This document shows, in pieces, positions 1-9,598 of a stretch of DNA of 64,000 bases. The number at the start of each line of letters is the position of its first letter. Position 1 is the first letter of the stretch. The DNA is from JBFGFX01 sp965232455 (GTDB taxonomy: Bacteria; Pseudomonadota; Gammaproteobacteria; Steroidobacterales; Woeseiaceae): assembly GCA_965232455.1 (NCBI GenBank), contig OZ246981.1:2356001-2420000 (forward strand), given 5' to 3'. The notes beneath the pieces were generated by a model that was given only the letters and a program-made list of their open reading frames with translations, had not been told where the DNA came from and searched no databases. The position numbers were made by a program, and so were the translations under genes.

Positions 1-1236
1 TAACGCCAAGTCGCCAAACCTGCCGCGATGTAGCAACGAGGCCAGGCGTGCGCCCAAAAAATACGTATAACCGCCCATCAGCTCATCGGCGCCCTGCCCG
101 TCCAGCATTACTTTGATACCGGCGTCCCGGGCAGCACGAAACACGCAGAACTGCGCGTAAATTGACGTACTACCAAACGGCTGGTCCTGCGCATCGATCA
201 GCTCATCCAGATCCGAGGCCAATTCTGCCGCGCTGACACGAATCTTATGTGAGGTCGTACCGGTAGACTCCGTAACAATATCCACCCACGCCTCCTCATT
301 CAGACGCTGATCTTCAGCTACGTAGCTGAAGGTATGGATATCGATGTCAGGCTCCAGGTGCCTGACTGCGGACACGATGGCTGAGGAATCTATGCCACCG
401 GACAGGGCGGTACCTACCCGGACGTCCGATCGGAGGTGACGCTTGACGTTACGCAGAAAGAGATGGCGAAGGCGGTCCGACGCATCGCCAAAGGAGAGTT
501 GCTCGGGCGAACGGCTTAAGGACCAGTATCGACCGTGTCGAGCGTCGCCCGGCCGATCCAGGTGAATCTCTGCCCAGCATCCTGGTTCAAGCTGGCGAAC
601 ATCAGTCAGCAAGGTGGAACGATCAGCATCGGTCTGGGCGTGCCTCAGATAATCGAACGTCGCCCGTGCATCGAGTCGTCTATCAACTCCCTCGAGCTGC
701 ATTAGTGCTTTCATTTCCGACGAAAATGCAAATCGGCCTTGGCTCTGATGATAGTGAAGCGGCTTGATGCCGAAGAAATCCCTCGCGAGCATAAGGGTTC
801 GAGCGTGCGCATCCCACAAAGCGATCGCAAACATACCCTCGAATCGCCGCAGCGACTCCTTGCCCCAGCATGCAAGCGCCTGAAGCACGACTTCAGTATC
901 GGATTGGGAGACAAAACGGACTCCGTGTGCCTCCAACTCTCGTCTCAACTCGATGTAGTTGTAGACCTCGCCGTTGTAAATCAGATGGTAACGCCCGTCA
1001 GGGGTAGACATCGGCTGTCGGCCGAGATCACTCAAATCGATGATCGACAACCGGTGGTGGAACATTGCCAATCTCGCCTGACGAGGCTGGCGCTCTATTC
1101 GAGGGTGAAAAGTGATCGTCTGCCCATCGCTCAGCAGGAGACCTTGCTGATCCGGACCACGATGCGCCTGTGTCTTGGCGAAATCGGGATCTATCGTTTG
1201 CGGCTCTCGAAACAAAATTCCGGCGATGCCGCACAT
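1..1236 (-). CDS. asnB: Asparagine synthase (glutamine-hydrolysing), C-terminus cut by window edge
   Basis: Class II glutamine amidotransferase fused to an asparagine synthetase domain. The reading frame opens with ATG at 1236 and stays open to base 1, giving 412 codons; the C-terminus lies outside the window. The protein begins Met-Cys-Gly-Ile-Ala, so Cys2 is the amidotransferase nucleophile, and the ATP-pyrophosphatase loop SGGIDSS lies near residue 279. The family makes asparagine from aspartate, glutamine and ATP. Versions of about 600 residues inside polysaccharide loci are thought to amidate sugars or precursors, and its place behind Wzz and SLBB export genes fits that role (inference). 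It starts 59 bp after the Wzz gene on the same strand, so co-transcription is likely. Confidence 0.93.
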   Translation of the reverse strand, partial: MCGIAGILFREPQTIDPDFAKTQAHRGPDQQGLLLSDGQTITFHPRIERQPRQARLAMFHHRLSIIDLSDLGRQPMSTPDGRYHLIYNGEVYNYIELRRELEAHGVRFVSQSDTEVVLQALACWGKESLRRFEGMFAIALWDAHARTLMLARDFFGIKPLHYHQSQGRFAFSSEMKALMQLEGVDRRLDARATFDYLRHAQTDADRSTLLTDVRQLEPGCWAEIHLDRPGDARHGRYWSLSRSPEQLSFGDASDRLRHLFLRNVKRHLRSDVRVGTALSGGIDSSAIVSAVRHLEPDIDIHTFSYVAEDQRLNEEAWVDIVTESTGTTSHKIRVSAAELASDLDELIDAQDQPFGSTSIYAQFCVFRAARDAGIKVMLDGQGADELMGGYTYFLGARLASLLHRGRFGDLAL

Positions 1237-1294
1237 TCAGCTGAACGCTCCCCGCATGCTCACCTCCCGGCCGACAGCCCTGGCAGTGATTGGG

Positions 1295-2314
1295 CTACGA
1301 CGTCGAATCGATTTCATCGTCCGCGCTGGAGGCGCCGCCACGTACAAAATACCTGGCCAACACGAAAAACACGGAGACGAGACCACCGAAGAGGGTAGCC
1401 ACTATTACCATGAGGCGCCGGTTGGGTCGCGAGGGTATCTCTGGCACTTCCGCACTGTCAATGACACGAAAAGCGAACTCTTCGTTGCCACGCGCCAACA
1501 TCAGCTTCTGATGCTCACGCTCAAGCAGGCGCCCGATGGCTTGCTGCAGGGCCACGACACTCGTCGTGGACAATTCCAGCTGGAGATAGTCGACGTTCGA
1601 CTTAGCCTGCTGCAGCGCGCGCGCTCGCATGTAGTCATTGAGGCGTTTTACCAGCAGATCAACCCAGAGAGCGGCGAGCTCCGGGTCCGTCCATTCAACG
1701 GCCACCGTCACCAGGCCGGTCTCGCGATTTTCCGAGACTTCGCTCAGATCGTTATTGAAGTACCGGACGGCGTCCGCATAATCGGGCCACTGCTCGGGGT
1801 CCTCATCGAGCCAGCGTTGATTTTCCGCATCCCAGTCCTCAGCGAACAGCACCGGCAGCAGGCCTTGCTCTTCGATAAAAGCCCGCGTGAAGTCGCGCGA
1901 GCGAAGAATCGCCAGCGCTTCGACGCTGTTTCCGCCGCCTCCTACCGATATACCGGCAAGGCCCGCCAGGCTGCCGAGTTGTCCGGCAATCCCGGTGTTC
2001 ACGGGTTCTTCGACGGCGGGAGTGAGCAAGACTTCCGACCGATACCAGTGCGTTAGCGTCAACGCATACGCGATCGAAGCGATGGCGAAAACCGCCGTCG
2101 CCACTATGATCAGCCGTTTGCTCCGCCACAGCACATTCCATAAATTCGCAAGATCGATAGCATCATCATTCGACCGCCATGATGCATCATCGGGCATGAC
2201 GTAGACGACACGTTCCGCCGATTCGGGTCGCGGGGTACCCTCTGAAGGTTGCGATTCCTGCGAGTATTTATCCATGCGGTCGAAACCCGAAGCGCAAATC
2301 ACCTGGCCACTCAC
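1295..2314 (-). CDS. Wzz-type polysaccharide copolymerase / chain-length determinant
   Basis: Inner-membrane polysaccharide co-polymerase that sets chain length in Wzy-dependent export. A first membrane helix lies at about residues 68-87 and a second near 298-318, preceded by the proline-rich PSRPNRR stretch typical of the family; the region between them is periplasmic and predicted to be largely helical. No C-terminal tyrosine kinase domain is present, so this is a PCP1/PCP2-like protein and not a Wzc fusion. The annotated start is GTG at 2314; an ATG at 2275 (MDKYSQ) is an equally good start and neither has a strong ribosome site. It follows the SLBB export gene by 48 bp in the same direction. 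Confidence 0.85.
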   Translation of the reverse strand: MSGQVICASGFDRMDKYSQESQPSEGTPRPESAERVVYVMPDDASWRSNDDAIDLANLWNVLWRSKRLIIVATAVFAIASIAYALTLTHWYRSEVLLTPAVEEPVNTGIAGQLGSLAGLAGISVGGGGNSVEALAILRSRDFTRAFIEEQGLLPVLFAEDWDAENQRWLDEDPEQWPDYADAVRYFNNDLSEVSENRETGLVTVAVEWTDPELAALWVDLLVKRLNDYMRARALQQAKSNVDYLQLELSTTSVVALQQAIGRLLEREHQKLMLARGNEEFAFRVIDSAEVPEIPSRPNRRLMVIVATLFGGLVSVFFVLARYFVRGGASSADDEIDSTS

Positions 2315-2362
2315 GATAGACCATTGGTCGGCGGCATTTTATCCGTATCGGAGCCAAAGCGT

Positions 2363-5140
2363 CTAATTCCCGAACGTATCCACAGCCGCCACGGCAATTG
2401 CGGCTTGATAGAGTATCTGAGTCACATTCGTCCAGAACGTCAAGGGTCTGATTCGATCCGTCTCCAACGGCACGACAATTGTATCTCCGGGACGAATCTC
2501 CGACGTACCGCTACGCCCAAACCACCTCGACCGGCTCGTGGTCACAACTGCGCCGCTCGCCCGAACAACGTAAATAAGCCCCCTGTCTGCACGCCGCGTC
2601 AAGCCGCCGCTCATAGCGATGTAATCATCGCGGGTCAGCGCCGGCCGATAGAGGTGGGACGTGTTTTGCTGAGCTTCGCCAATGACGGTCACTTCCTGTG
2701 CTTGCTTGGGCACCAGCAATTGATCGCCGTCGCGAAGTTCCAAAACCCTCGCAGCACTTCTGCCCGATTGCCCGCCGGCAATCTGCGCCAGATCGATGAC
2801 CAAACGACCGACGGCTTCCGTTGTTCGCAATTGCCCAAGCAGCTCCCTTCCGGTTGCCAGCGCCGCGCTACCAGTCGTATCGAGAGTCTCCAACGACAAT
2901 GTGGTCAGATCCGCCTCGAGCCGACGCGCGAGCACCTCAATCTGTTCCTGCTCTCGTTCCCGCAACGACTCGCGCAGGAATATGGCGCCTTCCGGAAACG
3001 CCGCTTCGGTAAGACCGCCAGCACGCTCCAACACCTGCGAAAGAGTTTCACCGCGGCGAATGCGATAGTCGCCCGGAAAGGTGACCTCGCCTTCCAGCCT
3101 GACGGTCCACATCGAATCCCATTCGGGCAACCCGCTGATCCTCAGATTATCGTGTTCCGCCAATACGAGATCGGCGGAATCGACGTTGCGCAATACACCG
3201 TCAAGATCGACCTCGATCACTTCAGTCGACCGATACTGGCCGTCGACAATCTCATAGCGCACCAGCTCGGCTCCCAATGCGTAGGCTTCTTCGGCAAGAC
3301 TTCCGCCTGCGCGAATGAGGTCGCTGATGCGCATACCTACCTCGAGCGGATAGGTACCCGGTGCCTGCACTTTGCCAGAGACGCTGACTTCCCGATACGG
3401 TTCCCCAAAGCGCGCCTGTAACTTGAGTTCTTCCAGAATCGGTTCAATGACACGTTGTCGGCCGAACGCCAGATCGAACACGTGAACGGTATCTCGTGGA
3501 CGTAGCGCGATGTCCTCTGCCGACCCGGGCACGGCCAGTGCCGCTCTCAAATTCGCCGACACCACCTGCACACGGCGATTGTTCGGATCCTCTCGCCGAA
3601 CAAGCACGTACTCACTATCGGCGTTGGGTTCCAGTGCAGACTCGGAGCGAACGAGATCGGTCAGTCGCATCCCGTCTCGCCACTGAAAGGGTCCCGGCCT
3701 GCGCAGGTGTCCCACAAGCGTAACAGTATCCTCCAGATCCGGCAGTACGCTCGGGACAAACAGTGCATCGCCGCCCCGGGCTTCCATGTCGGTCGATTCG
3801 GGTCCGCCAACATCGATCGACACGGTTATTCGTTCCCTACTCGTGTCGATTCGCTCGATACGGGCGCCACGCGGAAACGCATCCGCTTTAAGTCCGCCTG
3901 CCAGTGCAATGACGTCGTCAATGGAGGCGCCGCCTTTGGTTTCGTATATCGCTGGCCTGTTCACCGCGCCGCTAACGCTTACTTGCGCGCCAATAGGCGG
4001 TATGAAAACGACATCACCCGGCTGCAGCCGGGAGTCTCCGGACGTATCGCCGTTGAGCAGCAGATCGTAGAGATCCAGCCGCGCCACAACACTGCCGCTC
4101 CGCTTCAATTGAATATCGCGCAACGAGCCGATCGGACTGATACCACCACTGACATACAGTGCGCTGCTTATGGTCGCCAGGCTATTGACAACGTAAGAAC
4201 CTGGACGATTCGCATCGCCGAGAACGAACACGCGAATAGTACGCAGCTGGCCCATCGAGACGCTGACCTGCGTGCCGATCAGCATCTCTTGGACACGGCG
4301 ATTGATGTCCTGGCGAAACTCGGAAAACGGCAAGCCCGCCACGGTAATTGGCCCCAATTCGGGCAGGCTCAACACTCCGTCACGGGAAATCTCGTACTCA
4401 TAAATCGCGTTGACGTTGCCGAAGAATTGCACACGTACGCTATCGCCCGCGCCCAACACATAGTCCGGCGGAACGGGACCCGACGTTACGGGTTCGAATC
4501 CGTAATCGGCTGACTCGAAAACTTCGTAGCCGAACGGCAGCAAATCCGTGGCCTCGTCCTCGCCAGTTTCGAGTAGGCTGGCCGAAACCTCGAATGGGCG
4601 AAGTGCTGGTTCAGCGCCCAACCGCACTTCAATCTGTCTCTCCGTCAAGCCAAGTAGCAGGATACTCGGCAATCCGGGAATCGCGAGCACGCCCGACGCA
4701 TCGAGCTCATAGTAGCGGCTTCCCTGAAGCCGACTGAGGGCGGGATTTTCCGAAATCGACTCTATTTCTTCCGGTGACAGGTTTTCACGGGGACTGAATT
4801 CGATCACGACCCTCGAGCCGGCGCTTGCTCGGAGAGTATCGGAGCTAAACTCTGCGGGAGTGACATCGTCGAGGGGAGCTCCGTTTTCCCGCGAGAGCTC
4901 TTCGTTCAGCGTCGACCTCTGTTCCCCCCCACTGCCACTCTGCTGCTGGCGGAGGACCGCGAGTGCCTGTCGACGCTGATCGGGTGGCAGCAGATCGAGC
5001 ATACGCTGCTGTTCCGCGGTCAGCGATACAGCCTGGGAAAATGCTGTCGGTGAGATGGCAAAACAAGATAGGAAAGCTGCGCTCAAGAAAAGTCTCAGCG
5101 TGACACTTGCCCCCCAGCCCATTCGTATTGTTGCGATCAC
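2363..5140 (-). CDS. Large multi-SLBB polysaccharide export protein (Wza family)
   Basis: Periplasmic/outer-membrane export protein of the Wza/OPX family, 925 residues. A signal peptide (hydrophobic LFLSAAFLSCFAI, cleavage near Ala-Phe-Ser) is followed by a poly_export domain starting near the PPDYVLGAGDSVRV segment and about six SLBB-like units, each recognisable by a PG.Y / AGG pattern. Wza itself is about 380 residues with two or three such units, so this is one of the long forms seen in exopolysaccharide loci. No C-terminal amphipathic helix like that of Wza was seen, so pore formation may depend on a partner such as the Wzi-like protein (inference). The start is GTG at 5140; an in-frame ATG at 5122 also retains the signal peptide. 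Confidence 0.88.
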   Translation of the reverse strand: MIATIRMGWGASVTLRLFLSAAFLSCFAISPTAFSQAVSLTAEQQRMLDLLPPDQRRQALAVLRQQQSGSGGEQRSTLNEELSRENGAPLDDVTPAEFSSDTLRASAGSRVVIEFSPRENLSPEEIESISENPALSRLQGSRYYELDASGVLAIPGLPSILLLGLTERQIEVRLGAEPALRPFEVSASLLETGEDEATDLLPFGYEVFESADYGFEPVTSGPVPPDYVLGAGDSVRVQFFGNVNAIYEYEISRDGVLSLPELGPITVAGLPFSEFRQDINRRVQEMLIGTQVSVSMGQLRTIRVFVLGDANRPGSYVVNSLATISSALYVSGGISPIGSLRDIQLKRSGSVVARLDLYDLLLNGDTSGDSRLQPGDVVFIPPIGAQVSVSGAVNRPAIYETKGGASIDDVIALAGGLKADAFPRGARIERIDTSRERITVSIDVGGPESTDMEARGGDALFVPSVLPDLEDTVTLVGHLRRPGPFQWRDGMRLTDLVRSESALEPNADSEYVLVRREDPNNRRVQVVSANLRAALAVPGSAEDIALRPRDTVHVFDLAFGRQRVIEPILEELKLQARFGEPYREVSVSGKVQAPGTYPLEVGMRISDLIRAGGSLAEEAYALGAELVRYEIVDGQYRSTEVIEVDLDGVLRNVDSADLVLAEHDNLRISGLPEWDSMWTVRLEGEVTFPGDYRIRRGETLSQVLERAGGLTEAAFPEGAIFLRESLREREQEQIEVLARRLEADLTTLSLETLDTTGSAALATGRELLGQLRTTEAVGRLVIDLAQIAGGQSGRSAARVLELRDGDQLLVPKQAQEVTVIGEAQQNTSHLYRPALTRDDYIAMSGGLTRRADRGLIYVVRASGAVVTTSRSRWFGRSGTSEIRPGDTIVVPLETDRIRPLTFWTNVTQILYQAAIAVAAVDTFGN

Positions 5141-5288
5141 ACGTGACTCCGAGTCCCGACGCTGCGGAAAAAACGTTTCCGATGTTCATGACAAACGGCG
5201 AATTGTACCAGCGTTGAGTCAATAGAGGAGTACTCAGCGCCGGCGATACCAGGGATCCAGGGAAGCGGGGCCAGACACCTGGACAACA

Positions 5289-6788
5289 CTAGTAGGAACT
5301 CCGCCATTGGATAAACCCGCGGACGTCTTCATCCGACGACGAGGCGAATTCGTCTTCGATGGATTCGATTCCCAGCCCTGCGGATATCTGGCCGAATCGA
5401 AACGCTTTCCGGTAGGTCACATCAAGGCTGACGATGTCCTGCCGCGTTGCCGTAAGGCTGTTGAATGGATCAGGGGAATCACCCCGATTGAGTTCGCCAA
5501 AGCGAACCAGCGCGTACCACTGCGTCTCCTCGCTGTCGACCATCATCAGTCCCGCGGAGGCTACGCGCGAATCATTGTCCACGCCATGACCGATCACCCT
5601 CCCGCGGTAGCGATAGCCCGTGTTGTAAATGCTATGGTTGTAGGCGCAGTTGTTGAACTCATCGGTTTCATAGAATCTGCAGCTGGTCGCCGCGAACTCG
5701 ACAAACCAGCGGTACGCCCACTGATCGCGCCACGAACCGGTCCCCTCGAAACCAGCCTGTCCGAGATAGCGGCTCGGCAGCCCTCCTGCTTCGTCCTCGC
5801 CAATGAACTGACCGTAAAACGCTACCGGAACGTCGAACATCCGCGTTGCCCAGCGAACGTCGAATCCGGCAAGCTGGTTTCCGGGCTCGTTCGACTCGTC
5901 GACGTTGTCATCGCCGATGTTGTCCTGGCCCAGAAGCAGATCTCCGAAGGTTTCCAAATTACAGGGCCGGCCTTCACCGCACCATTGGGCCGTGCGGGAC
6001 AGACCGATTTCCAGTGACGGCAACGGTTTGAAGTTGAACCGTAACCCAAAAAACTGTGCATTCGGCACGACGCGGTCGCTCTCCAACTCGCCAAAATGCA
6101 TTGCAAAGTCCCATGGGCCGAGCCAGCTGAGCCACTTGGACTTGAAAGGCGCAGTGAAATTCCGATCGAGCGAGATTGCTGGAATGGGACGTGCATTGTT
6201 GGAGAGTATCAGGCTCCCGTCCCAACCCGGCCCCCACCAGCGATCGAGCGTGTTTACGGTCAATGAGAAGTTATCCAGCACCAGGCCGACCGCCGAACCA
6301 TCCGCGCGCGTGTCCTTGCCGTCCGACGCCGAATCGACGGCCTGAGCATTCAGCGAGACGACGTACCAATCACTCGTATAGTTCAACCCCCCGCTAATTT
6401 CGCCGGACTCCCGCGGCGTATTTTCGAACGACCGAATTCGCGTCGGTTCTTCTGCAACCGAAACGCCGGCCCGATAGTAGGCCTCGCCCGTCCGCATCTC
6501 CCAACGAGCGCGAGTCAACACGCGGTGAATCGCATCGGCAACATCGCCACCGATCGCCGCGGCCGAATCGAAATCGCGAATCTCCGCCGCAATAGGCCCC
6601 CAGGCCAGCGGCCAAGTCGTAGTGGGACCGCGGATCACGCCGGCGTCCGCCAGGAGCTGAATATCGTGCCTCAAGGACATGTCTCCCGGAGATACGAATG
6701 GGCTGGCCATTGCGACGGATAAAGAAAAACCAGTCACTGTAAAAACGACGCACAGACGGCGCAGATATGGGAAATGCTGGCGGGTAAT
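5289..6788 (-). CDS. Capsule assembly Wzi-family outer-membrane protein, probable ATT start
   Basis: Outer-membrane beta-barrel of the Wzi/capsule-assembly family, which anchors or organises surface polysaccharide. The first conventional start is GTG at 6737, but that would leave only a stump of a signal peptide. Reading upstream in frame adds 17 residues beginning with ATT at 6788 and gives a complete signal peptide: arginines, a hydrophobic core LCVVFTVTGFSLSV and an AMA cleavage site. A Shine-Dalgarno run AAGGAAGAG (6793-6801) lies at correct spacing before the ATT, and a TGA blocks further extension. The mature part is rich in aromatic residues and alternating strands. It sits between pgi and the SLBB export gene in a polysaccharide locus. 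The start assignment is inference; the family call is firm. Confidence 0.8.
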   Translation of the reverse strand: MTRQHFPYLRRLCVVFTVTGFSLSVAMASPFVSPGDMSLRHDIQLLADAGVIRGPTTTWPLAWGPIAAEIRDFDSAAAIGGDVADAIHRVLTRARWEMRTGEAYYRAGVSVAEEPTRIRSFENTPRESGEISGGLNYTSDWYVVSLNAQAVDSASDGKDTRADGSAVGLVLDNFSLTVNTLDRWWGPGWDGSLILSNNARPIPAISLDRNFTAPFKSKWLSWLGPWDFAMHFGELESDRVVPNAQFFGLRFNFKPLPSLEIGLSRTAQWCGEGRPCNLETFGDLLLGQDNIGDDNVDESNEPGNQLAGFDVRWATRMFDVPVAFYGQFIGEDEAGGLPSRYLGQAGFEGTGSWRDQWAYRWFVEFAATSCRFYETDEFNNCAYNHSIYNTGYRYRGRVIGHGVDNDSRVASAGLMMVDSEETQWYALVRFGELNRGDSPDPFNSLTATRQDIVSLDVTYRKAFRFGQISAGLGIESIEDEFASSSDEDVRGFIQWRSSY

Positions 6789-6792
6789 GGGA

Positions 6793-6801
6793 CTCTTCCT
6801 T
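6793..6801 (-). promoter_or_regulatory. Shine-Dalgarno site that decides the wzi-like start
   Basis: Minus-strand AAGGAAGAG, 4 nt before an ATT codon at 6788-6786 and about 55 nt before the first GTG. The spacing from the AGGA core to ATT is about 8 nt, which is optimal for ATT and far too long for the GTG at 6737. Confidence 0.55.
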
Positions 6802-6954
6802 AACGCTGATCAGTTTCTCGTGCACCGCAGCCGAGTGCGGGAGAATGTTAGCAGTATTAGCCTGCGAGCGCGCCCCTGACGGCGGGTTGGGACTGGACTG
6901 CGTCTAAACGTCTATCGAGCCGGATACAGGCCGAACGGATCAGCCGTCAGCCCG

Positions 6955-8562
6955 CTAACCCCGCATACGGAGCTCCCGAACCCGAGCGAGTAAACCTTTT
7001 GTCGAGTGATTTGCGCCTTCGTAGGGTTCGCTGGCGGAAACGGACGCCTCCAGAGAGCGAGCCAGTTTCTTGCCCAACTCGACCCCAAACTGGTCAAACG
7101 CGTTACATCCCCAGATGGCGTTTTCGACATAAACCTTGTGCTCGTAAAGCGCAATCAACTGGCCCAGGGTCTCGGGCGTCAGCTCGCCGAACAGGATCGT
7201 GTTACTCGGCCGGTTACCCTCGTGGACCCGGAACGTATCGTCCGACGCGTGACCCTCCATCAGCGCCTCGCTCTGCGCCAGGCAGTTTGCAATCGCGAGT
7301 TCCTGCTGTTCGGCCGTCGCCCCCGACGAGCGAACCGGCAGGACAAAATCGACCGGCACGAAGCGTGTGCCCTGATGGAGCAGCTGATAAAACGAATGCT
7401 GTGCGTTGGAACCTGCCTCGCCCCAGATCACCATCCCGGTTTTGACCTTGACCGGTTTACCGTCCCATCTGACGCGCTTACCGCTCGACTCCATCTGCAG
7501 TTGCTGCAGGTAGGCGGGGAAACGGTCGAGGCGATTGTCGTACGGAAGCACCGCCTGGCTCTCTGCGCCGAAGAAATTGTTGTACCAGATTGAAATCAGG
7601 GCCAGCAGTACAGGCATGTTCTCCGCGGGGTCCGCCCGACGGAAATGGCGGTCCATGCGCCGCCCGCCCGCGAGCAGGCGGCGAAAATTGTCCATGCCTA
7701 TCACCAGGGCGAGCGAGAGCCCGATCGCCGACCACAGCGAATAGCGCCCGCCTACCCAGTCCCAGAAACCGAATCGAAAACTCGGGTCGATGCCGAAGGC
7801 ATCCATTGACGGTTGATTGGTGGACGCGGCCGCAAAATGCCCCCGCACGGCTTCGGGGCCCAGCGACTCGACAATCCACTGCCGAGCAGCGTGCGCGTTG
7901 GCCATCGTCTCCTGCGTCGTGAAGGTTTTCGAGCACACGACAAACAGGGTCTCCTCCGGGTTCAGCACCTCGGTCAAATCCATCAACTGCGTGCCGTCAA
8001 CGTTCGAGACGCTGTGGAAATTCATGCCCGGCCGCCAGAAGTGCCGCAGGGCGCGGCTCGCCATGACCGGGCCCAGGTCCGAGCCGCCGATGCCGATATT
8101 CACGATCTCCGTGATCCGCTGACCGTTCGCGCCGCGAATCGAGCCGTCCTGGACGCCGGTCACGAACCGGTCCATCTGATCCAGGGTTTGCCAGATCTCG
8201 AGCACGCCGGGCGTATCCAGCGCCACCTGATCGGAAATCTCCGAGCGGAGGGCCGCGTGGAGAGCGGGGCGATCTTCCGTCGCGTTTATGTGCTCGCCGG
8301 CAAACATCGCCTCAATGGCGTCCGGCACCTTTGTCTCGGCGGCAAGCTGAAGCAGCAAGCCACGCGTCTCGCCGGTCAACAGGTTTTTTGAGTAGTCGAG
8401 CAGCAAATCACCGCTTTCGACCGAAAAGTCGTCGAAGCGGCGGGGCTCATCCGCAAACAGTCCACTCAGGGACGCGGACTTCATCTGTCGGTGGTGCGCC
8501 TTGAGTGCGCGCCAGGCCGGTAGATCGGTGGGGTAGCGGGCGCTAAGAGATCGCTCAGGCAC
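6955..8562 (-). CDS. pgi: Glucose-6-phosphate isomerase
   Basis: Interconverts glucose-6-phosphate and fructose-6-phosphate in the cytoplasm, linking glycolysis and gluconeogenesis to sugar-nucleotide supply. Length 535 residues (E. coli 549). Family signatures are present: the VGGRYSLWSAIGLS segment, GEAGSNAQHSFYQLLHQG near residue 375, and the C-terminal NAIWGCNAFDQFGVELGKKLA. The ATG at 8562 lies inside the 3' end of the upstream epimerase gene (8-bp overlap), so the two are translationally linked. Placement inside a capsule locus suggests it supplies precursors for that pathway, although it may be the only Pgi in the genome. Confidence 0.97.
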   Translation of the reverse strand: MPERSLSARYPTDLPAWRALKAHHRQMKSASLSGLFADEPRRFDDFSVESGDLLLDYSKNLLTGETRGLLLQLAAETKVPDAIEAMFAGEHINATEDRPALHAALRSEISDQVALDTPGVLEIWQTLDQMDRFVTGVQDGSIRGANGQRITEIVNIGIGGSDLGPVMASRALRHFWRPGMNFHSVSNVDGTQLMDLTEVLNPEETLFVVCSKTFTTQETMANAHAARQWIVESLGPEAVRGHFAAASTNQPSMDAFGIDPSFRFGFWDWVGGRYSLWSAIGLSLALVIGMDNFRRLLAGGRRMDRHFRRADPAENMPVLLALISIWYNNFFGAESQAVLPYDNRLDRFPAYLQQLQMESSGKRVRWDGKPVKVKTGMVIWGEAGSNAQHSFYQLLHQGTRFVPVDFVLPVRSSGATAEQQELAIANCLAQSEALMEGHASDDTFRVHEGNRPSNTILFGELTPETLGQLIALYEHKVYVENAIWGCNAFDQFGVELGKKLARSLEASVSASEPYEGANHSTKGLLARVRELRMRG

Positions 8563-9580
8563 TGCGTTTCAAATCAACCTCGTAAAAATCGAGGTACCAA
8601 TCAATAAAGCGTTTGACACCCACCTCGATCGGCGTATCGGGCTTGTAGCCGACGTCGGTACCGAGATCCTCCGCATCGGCGTACGTATCGGGGACGTCAC
8701 CCGGCTGCAGCGGCAGCAGATTCTTTTCGGCCGTCCGACCAAGGCACTCCTCAATCACCTCGATGTAGCGCAGGAGTTCAACCGGTTGCTGGTTACCGAT
8801 ATTGTAGATCCGATACGGCGCTCGGCTCGTGCCCGGATCCGGCGCCATCGGGTCCCAGGATTCGTTCGGCGCCGCGTTATGGTCCATGGTCCGAATCACG
8901 CCCTCCACAATGTCTTCCACGTAGGTAAAGTCACGTCTGTGATTACCGTAATTGAACACATCGATGGGCTTGCCTTCGATGATGTTTTTGGTGAACGTGA
9001 ATAGCGCCATGTCCGGTCGACCGTAGGGACCGTACACGGTGAAAAATCGTAGGCCGGTTGTCGGCAACTCGTAAAGATTAGAGTATGTATGCGCCATCAG
9101 CTCGTTGGCTTTTTTGGTCGCGCCGTAAAGCGCCAGCGGATGGTCGACGTTCTGATGAATCGAGAACGGCATTGCAGTGTTTGCGCCGTACACGGAACTC
9201 GACGATGCGTACACGAGGTGCTTGACGTCGTTGTGGCGACAGCCTTCCAGCACGTGCAGCGTGCCGACAACGTTCGAGTCTATGTAGGAATGAGGGTTCT
9301 CGATCGAATAGCGAACCCCTGCCTGCGCAGCCAGATGCACAACCTTGTCGAAGCACTCCTCGGCGAACAAAGCATCCATTGCGTCGCGGTCCGCAAGGTC
9401 GATCCGAACCATCGAGAACCGATCAAACTTTTCAAGTACCGCTGCCCTCGCGTTCTTCAGGTTGACGTCGTAATAATCGTTGAAGTTGTCGAGACCCACA
9501 ACCGTCTCGCCACGCTCGAGGAGCTGCTTGGCGGTAAAAAAACCGATGAATCCGGCCGCCCCTGTCACCAAGATCTTCAT
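8555..9580 (-). CDS. NAD-dependent epimerase, probably UDP-glucuronate 4-epimerase
   Basis: Extended short-chain dehydrogenase/reductase of 341 residues with the N-terminal nucleotide motif GAAGFIG (residues 7-13) and the YxxxK catalytic pair in the YGATKKANE segment. The early DNFNDYYDVNLKNAR stretch is characteristic of the UDP-glucuronate 4-epimerase group (CapI/LpsL), which makes UDP-galacturonate for capsule or LPS. Other UDP-sugar epimerases of the same fold remain possible. It lies 18 bp after the UDP-HexNAc dehydrogenase gene and overlaps pgi, indicating one operon. Confidence 0.88.
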   Translation of the reverse strand: MKILVTGAAGFIGFFTAKQLLERGETVVGLDNFNDYYDVNLKNARAAVLEKFDRFSMVRIDLADRDAMDALFAEECFDKVVHLAAQAGVRYSIENPHSYIDSNVVGTLHVLEGCRHNDVKHLVYASSSSVYGANTAMPFSIHQNVDHPLALYGATKKANELMAHTYSNLYELPTTGLRFFTVYGPYGRPDMALFTFTKNIIEGKPIDVFNYGNHRRDFTYVEDIVEGVIRTMDHNAAPNESWDPMAPDPGTSRAPYRIYNIGNQQPVELLRYIEVIEECLGRTAEKNLLPLQPGDVPDTYADAEDLGTDVGYKPDTPIEVGVKRFIDWYLDFYEVDLKRSA

Positions 9581-9598
9581 GCGCTCACCAGGTCATCC

